This document shows positions 58,807 through 64,000 of a DNA stretch of 64,000 bases, piece after piece (within the stretch, counting starts at the first letter, position 1; each line of letters opens with the position of its first letter). The position numbers and the translations under genes are program-made. The notes under the pieces are model-generated. The model was not told the origin of the DNA. It was given only the letters and a program-made list of their open reading frames with translations, and did no database searches. The DNA comes from Lineolata rhizophorae (Eukaryota; Ascomycota; Dothideomycetes; Lineolatales; Lineolataceae). The stretch spans positions 607,132 to 671,131 of the forward strand of contig MU001684.1 of the NCBI GenBank assembly GCA_010093515.1, written 5' to 3'.

Positions 58807-59601
58807 TTACGCTCTTTTCGATTCCTCCAGCAACTGTGTCACGGTGACTATGCGATAGCCCCGGCGCCGAATCTCGGGCAGCACTCGCTCCAGCATCGGC
58901 ACCGTCCAGCTCCGGCGGTCGTGACAGATGATGATGCCGCCCGGCCGGAGCATGCTCAGGACGTGCCTTGCGTTGAGGCGCCAGAGGGATATCTGCGCGT
59001 CGTGCGGGTAGATGCTGCCCAGGACGAGGCGGTAGCCTAGGCCAGCCAGCAGCCGGCGCATGCGCTCGTTGAAGAAGCCCGAGCCCGGCCGAAAGTATCT
59101 GGGCGGCGCCGCGTCGGTGTTGGCGGTGGCGTAGATGCTCGCGATCATGCCCTCGATGGCTTGGATCTGGTCGGCCAGCACGACGTCGCTGAGCGCCCTC
59201 GACGGCTCGTCGTGCATCGCGTGGTTGCCCAGCTCGTGGCCGTTGCGCACCAGCTCCCGCAGCGTCTCCTCGCGGCCGGCCACCTGCGCGCCGATGACGA
59301 AGAAGGTCGCCGCCGCGTCGTTGGCCTCGAGCACGCGCAGGATGTCGCGCGTGTACTCGGACGGCCCGTCGTCGATGGTCAGCGCCACCACCTTCTCCTC
59401 CGTCGTCACGCTCCACAGCACGTCCGGCCATCTGTACGCGAAGTAGCGCATCAGCACCGCCGGCGGCTTGTACACCGCATAGAAAGGCGCCAGCAGCAAG
59501 CACGCGATGCCGGCTAGCGCGAGCATCGTTGCGATGCGCGAGCGCCGCGCCCGCCTGCGCAACTTCGACGGCAGCCGGAACAGATACCGGATGCGAGGCA
59601 T
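58807..59601 (-). CDS. Membrane-anchored polysaccharide deacetylase (CE4/NodB fold)
   Basis: Probably removes N-acetyl groups from chitin or a related wall polysaccharide at the cell surface or in the secretory pathway. A single exon of 264 residues. Seen: basic N-terminus (KLRRRARRSR, 13-22), a single signal-anchor helix (about 24-44), and a NodB domain at about 68-262. Catalytic motif 1 is LTIDDGPS (D77, D78). Motif 2 is GNHAMHDEP, where canonical CE4 enzymes have HxxxH; here H127 is followed by D131. Motif 3 is FRPGSGF (R171) and motif 5 is IIICHD (H227). The frame continues upstream to about 59709 without another ATG, so 59599-59601 is taken as start. Specificity (chitin, peptidoglycan-like or other) cannot be told from sequence. 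Confidence 0.85.
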   Translation of the reverse strand: MPRIRYLFRLPSKLRRRARRSRIATMLALAGIACLLLAPFYAVYKPPAVLMRYFAYRWPDVLWSVTTEEKVVALTIDDGPSEYTRDILRVLEANDAAATFFVIGAQVAGREETLRELVRNGHELGNHAMHDEPSRALSDVVLADQIQAIEGMIASIYATANTDAAPPRYFRPGSGFFNERMRRLLAGLGYRLVLGSIYPHDAQISLWRLNARHVLSMLRPGGIIICHDRRSWTVPMLERVLPEIRRRGYRIVTVTQLLEESKRA

Positions 59602-61538
59602 CGCGACGCAGCACCGCCGATTCTTCGGCGAGTTAGACAAGACAAAAGAAATGGTGTTGGCACATTGGCGGTCCTTTTGTAGGGTTAGCACGGGCTTGGT
59701 CACGACCAATACATATTAAGGGGATTGAGGGCGGCCACAGCTCGGAGCTAGGACGGCTACGGCTTAGCTCCCGGCTTACTTACCTTGACGACCGAACGAC
59801 CATCGCGACGTCAAGGTAACGACGAGCTGGTGTTTTGCCTTGATACTTCACCATCACATAGCCATACCGATCTCTTTTTGAACGTAGGAATTTATAAAAA
59901 GTTTTATTTTATACCAGGTTCTAGTGGGAGTTTTCCGTGAGGCAGCCAAGCACCTTGAAACTGATATTCTTCGATGAAATTGTCAGATGTCTATCCGCGA
60001 CTACACGATGGTTTTGCCTTCTTAGTTTCCTGCCCAGACGCAGTACTTATCCCCAACACCGCGTAAAGGTGAGGCAAAGAACGTTGAGGTGGGTTTTTTA
60101 CATGGTTTGCCCTGTCCATGTGTCCTTCAACCTTGGGAAGGGGGAGAGCTACAGACAGCGTAACCTCCTAACCCAAGCGCGAAGTTTTTGATCTCAGTCA
60201 TGCTTTTTTGATGTTCTTGCACAAAAGCACAAAAACATCAGCCCCCAGAACCCTCACAACCGAACGGCCGAATAGTCAGGGACCCCCATCATAATCCAAA
60301 AGGACGCACCACAAGCGCAAATCCCACGGGTGCATCGGCCATTCCAATCTGCAGGTGACAGTGGTCCTCCGGTCCTCCTCAGGGGAAATCCGTTCTCCAG
60401 ACGCCACCGACTACGGGCGATAAAGTACTCGTGAATGCCAGGGCCCGAGACATCCCTTTCATTTATTCCCGTGCAGATTAGAGGCCACCCAACGAGATGC
60501 ATTAGTGCAACCGGGGGACGTTCAGTAAACGACCGTGGCCGTCCCTACTAGTGGCCCGGAGCCGAATGGGGTCGATGGGCGGTTCTCATTCGGCACACGG
60601 TCATGGCCAATGTGCCTACTATCCCTTTCACAACATGGTCCACCCGGGGCCAAAGGGCCCAAACGAGCTAACCCCCTGAGGTCCGGTCGAGAAACCCTTC
60701 TCCAGAAATCCATGTCCGCGGGGAACCCTCTTGTGGCAGCTGTACAGGCGTCCCTTAACCTCTGACCGCCCAGCATCGGGCACTCGGTTTTGATCGCACG
60801 ACTTTAGTTTGGTGGCGGGGTGGAATCCATAGGCGGACCACACCCCAACCCGCTAGCGCCATCATTGCCACCAGATGTTGAATCATCAGACGTTGAGCTC
60901 TGTCGATGGATAACGACACAGCGGGCAAAGATCACACTGTACTTTCCTTGTTGGAAAGGCAGCCACAGCGATCACCACAGAATTGCGCATCCGGTTCTTA
61001 CCAGTGTCCCTCAACGCTCAGCGACAAGGCTAGCCTGCCACCGTGGCCGCACCTCTGTCACGAATACGCATGAGTACCCATTATAATGCTTCAGGCCCCA
61101 CGGTTCTCAGTCAGACACTCTAATCTGCCATGACAGCAGAATGTCATCCTCCCCGCATCACGGAGCCATCCACCTGGTTCCACCAGACGACGCGCGTCAT
61201 CCGACTTTCAGCAGTGTCCCTCAGACGAAAGTGGTCAGAGATGCGCCGCCGAAGCAACGCACCCGTTCCAACTCCGCCCAAGTACCCGTTCTTAAGCAGC
61301 AGGACACGGTGGCCCGCATCCATGACTGACAACCAAGGCTGCCAACCACTTCTTACGAACCAAAGAGCCATGACTGCCTGCCGAGGGAAGAGAAGGAAAC
61401 AAAACGGGTGACTATACGAGAGGTGACGATAAGGAAATGTGACTAATGGAAAATGCGACGCAGAGGGCGACGAAAGCAGAGAGGGCTATGAACAAGGCGA
61501 TGAGCAAGGCGACGAAGATGAAGGCGATGATGGTGAAG

Positions 61539-61579
61539 GCGATGATGATGATGATGCTGGTGGTGGTGGTGGTGGTGGA
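61539..61579. repeat. (GAT)n / (GGT)n microsatellite in a GA-rich tract
   Basis: GATGATGATG units pass into GGTGGTGGT units, the densest part of a degenerate GA/GAT-rich tract spanning about 61.45-61.98 kb. No coding role is supported. Confidence 0.75.
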
Positions 61580-62406
61580 AGGCGATGATGGAAGAAAGCG
61601 ATAAAGGAAGAAGAAAATGCGACTGAGAGAGGGAAGAACAAGTTCGCCACCGCAAGCGGTGCCACGACGCGCGTTTAACGCGTGCACAAGTTTTTACCCC
61701 AGACGAAACGCGACCGCGTCGCGACGCGAAAGAGAAGTGTGCGACGGAAAAAGAAGAAAGGAATGAGAGGCAGAGGAGCAAAGCGATGGAAAATGTGTAG
61801 AAGAAGCGTTGAATAGGCAAGGTGCATGAGCTCAGAGATGAAGAGATGGTGAGGCAGCGAGGTGGTGAGGCGAGAAGGTGTAGGATGGAAGAAGAAGAGG
61901 AAGAGGTGGAGGGTCGAGGAAGCAAAGAAGAACTTGAAAAGAGCGGCCAGGCAAGCTGTGGAAGGCCATGGAAGAATAGGCGGAACCGACAGCCCGGGAC
62001 AGGTTGCTCTAAGCGACGGTCTGGTGAAAAGGAAGGCACACTTAGCGAAAATAAATGGTGAATGAATTGTTTGTTTGTTGACCGTAGTATTTACACAGGT
62101 GACAGGAGCAATATTCACACTCAGCTGGCCGGCTAAAACAAAGACGACTAGAAGGAGCCCCAAAGTTCCTTCTAGCCTAAGCGGTCCTACCTTGTCAGTT
62201 ACCGCTGTGCTACCTTGCAGCCAAGTAACAGAGCAAGGACGCCGTGGCAATTCATAGATCAGTCGTATGATCTATGAGCGAAAAGCTCGCAATCGCCCGG
62301 CACTCCACACGATAGGTGGGAACTTGAACATAGAGCAGGCCGCTGCAGCCTTCTGCTATGATCCTAGGAAAGGTGAAGCTAGGCATTCAATATATGTCCT
62401 TTTCAC

Positions 62407-62664
62407 ATGATTCTTCAGTCCCAACTTGATATCCGCCAGCTCTTGAAGCTAGAGGCCAACCACAACCACGTCCTTCCACAACTACTAGCTCGCGAAGATA
62501 TTCGACACACATACTTCAACATGCTCGATGAAAATGCCACGGGGAAAAATAAGGCATTCAGGCACCTGGTTAGTACCAACAATGGCAATCAAGTGACGTT
62601 TGGATTCGGTAAGGCGCGGTCTAGGCGAGCAAAAAATTCATTAAAAGAAAGCTTGAACTCGTAA
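62407..62664 (+). CDS. Small hypothetical protein, 85 residues
   Basis: An ATG-started frame with balanced, protein-like composition (LKLEANHNHVLPQLLARED, a charged KARSRRAKNSLKE tail). It matches no family I recognise. It lies between GA-rich repeats and an AT-rich stretch near a transposon, so it may be a gene fragment or chance. Confidence 0.22.
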   Translation: MILQSQLDIRQLLKLEANHNHVLPQLLAREDIRHTYFNMLDENATGKNKAFRHLVSTNNGNQVTFGFGKARSRRAKNSLKESLNS

Positions 62665-63770
62665 TCTACTTAATTTTTTTGCAATTATACCTGATCTATT
62701 ATGCCTAATCTATGAAGTACACGTCCTAAAGGGATGAACTTGGTGCTGAAGCCATTCGTCCTGATACGTTGATTAGTATCTCAAACGCAATAGGATGATA
62801 TACATGGCTATAGGTTTTCAGATATCGAATAGATTTAAGGTTTGAATACCTGGCCAAATAAGTATAATTAATACACATGCTGCAATCCGGAATTTAACTG
62901 GCTTCCGATTCTAATGACTAGCACTATATGCCCTCGAACATGCCTCCGAACATGGCTATGTAAGCCCACGATAGCGTCGAGCTGTCTCTCCATCGCACTT
63001 TCTGCGCTTAGAGCCGTACAAATTTGGACAAGGGGATATTGACGCCCCTGCAGTTAGGACCTGAGCGAAAGTCAACAGTATAGATCCGGCTACAGGTGTA
63101 TCGGTTTGTATTAGACGTTTGACCCCGTGAAGTCCAAAAAAGAACCCTGAGCAAAGTGGGAGTACCGTGGTATGTCGACAAGATACGCGAACACCAAAGG
63201 TCCAGGAAGTTGCCATTCCTGGTCTAGCGCACGACAATCTCCCGTGTGGGTGTGCCCGGGCAGCGTGAGCCTCAGGTGCTTCTTGGCGCCCAGTTGCCTC
63301 CGCCATTTCGTGACTTAGATACCTTAAGGGAAGTTGTTTAGCTTATTCCAAGTGCCGTACGTGAAAAGAAAAGATATTCTTCTTACCAGGCCTGAAACTT
63401 CCTATGTACCCACCGCCCCCAGCTGCGCCGTACCAACGTGCGTACGCCCCAGGCGGTGAGCATCTCTTTTTCTTTGTCTGGATCTACTCTTGTCCCGAAG
63501 ATTCCAGAAAAATACTATAAATGACGTCTGACCTTTCCTATACGCTGATGTGGCTGTTATAGACTGTGCGGATGCCTGTACTACGTACAGAGTGTCGCTC
63601 CCTCGATTACGCCCTGGCTACACTACAGTAGTCGGTACTCGATACGCGCTGGCTCGAGTACAGACTTAAGCTAGCTGACCGGGTTCCGAGTCACCCGGGG
63701 TTCCAACTCACTGCCCAGAACTCAACACCCTCAACAAAACACGTGTTTTCTCACCACCCACACTGCCAAA

Positions 63771-64000
63771 ATGGACAACCGTGAAGAATCTATTCAAGCA
63801 GCTATCCGCGATCTTAATGCTGGTGTTTTTACTAGTCAAAGAGCTGCTGCAAAGGCGTACAACATCCCTCAAGCTACCTTCTCTGCCCGTGTACGAGGCA
63901 CACAGAACAGCCAAACCAGCCACGTATACCAACAACGATTGACACCAGAGCAAGAGGACTTCCTTGTACAATGGATACTTGAAGAGGACGCACGAGCTTT
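63771..64000 (+). mobile_element. 5' end of a pogo/Fot-like (Tc1-mariner superfamily) transposase gene, truncated by the window
   Basis: The frame opens at ATG 63771 and runs off the right edge (76 complete codons). The N-terminus has a Psq-type helix-turn-helix (ESIQAAIRDLNAGVFTSQRA, then AAAKAYNIPQATFSARVRG). It continues into the start of the CENP-B-type DNA-binding domain (RLTPEQEDFLVQWILEEDAR), the order seen in fungal pogo/Fot5/Tigger-like transposases. The catalytic DDE domain should lie beyond the window. No stops or obvious RIP-type damage are visible in this part, so the copy could be recent. Such genes move DNA by cut-and-paste at TA sites. A possible left end is near 63586-63600. 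Confidence 0.85.

Larger units (their letters stand above)
59602..63770. other. Gene-poor region with GA-rich repeats, ending at a transposon
   Basis: No supported gene except a weak hypothetical frame at 62407. 59.6-61.4 kb has mixed composition with short unrecognised frames. 61.4-62.0 kb is GA-rich with degenerate GATG/GAAG units. 62.65-63.0 kb is AT-rich. The stretch 63.58-63.77 kb probably contains the left terminal sequence and 5' leader of the pogo-like element; its right end lies outside the window, so terminal repeats could not be paired. Confidence 0.45.

Noticed and set aside
61443-62250. Minus-strand Phe/Ser/His-rich frames opposite the GA-rich tract
   Set aside because: Reflect the GA-rich simple sequence (His run from GAT units); no recognisable protein features.
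1-64000. tRNA, rRNA, CRISPR and biosynthetic cluster searches by eye
   Set aside because: No B-box/acceptor-stem combination, no rRNA-like blocks, no regularly spaced repeats, and no PKS, NRPS, terpene cyclase or P450 motifs were seen.

Overview
The window looks like filamentous ascomycete (Pezizomycotina) nuclear DNA, most likely Sordariomycetes. Genes are GC-rich with C-ending codons. Most introns are short (about 50-110 nt) GT-AG introns with CTAAC/CTAAT-like branch sites. The gene set includes a mitochondrial adrenodoxin-type reductase, an Mtc6-type protein, a FlbD/RCA-1-type Myb regulator and eIF5B, plus a pogo/Fot-family transposon. No bacterial or viral features were seen.

Layout. 1-2.2 kb: the edge of an unidentified gene leaving on the left (minus strand) and a frame-broken gene relic. 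2.2-5.5 kb: an 11-exon phospholipase D. 5.5-8.3 kb: a purine-rich intergenic stretch with a 215-nt assembly gap followed by a 29-nt G run. 8.27-8.43 kb: a 54-residue Cys/His microprotein gene with 8.8 kb of gene-free DNA upstream. 17.2-19.7 kb: a Prs1/Prs5-type ribose-phosphate pyrophosphokinase subunit, divergent from a GNAT (phosphinothricin-acetyltransferase-like) gene. 21.4-24.5 kb: a predicted four-pass membrane protein with a long disordered tail and an apparent 2-nt frameshift. It is divergent from the ferredoxin/adrenodoxin reductase gene (25.2-27.1 kb). 29-31.2 kb: Mtc6 homologue. 34.9-36.1 kb: Myb regulator with about 10 kb of gene-poor DNA upstream. 46-48.3 kb: a possible decayed regulator gene. 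53.1-54.6 kb: L-2-hydroxyglutarate dehydrogenase. 55.0-58.3 kb: eIF5B. 58.8-59.6 kb: membrane-anchored CE4 polysaccharide deacetylase. 63.77 kb to the end: the 5' end of a pogo/Fot-like transposase.

The genes are mostly unrelated housekeeping functions: phospholipid signalling, PRPP supply, mitochondrial Fe-S/heme electron transfer, mitochondrial metabolite repair, translation and cell-wall modification. No biosynthetic cluster, defence island or operon-like system was recognised.

The most notable observations are two GC-AG introns, one of them an in-frame 63-nt intron inside the GNAT gene. Others are the 2-nt frameshift in the membrane-protein gene, the two very long gene-free upstream regions, the Cys/His microprotein, and a CE4 enzyme whose usual second zinc-binding His position appears to be Asp. 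All gene models come from reading the sequence and matching remembered family features; no search was run.
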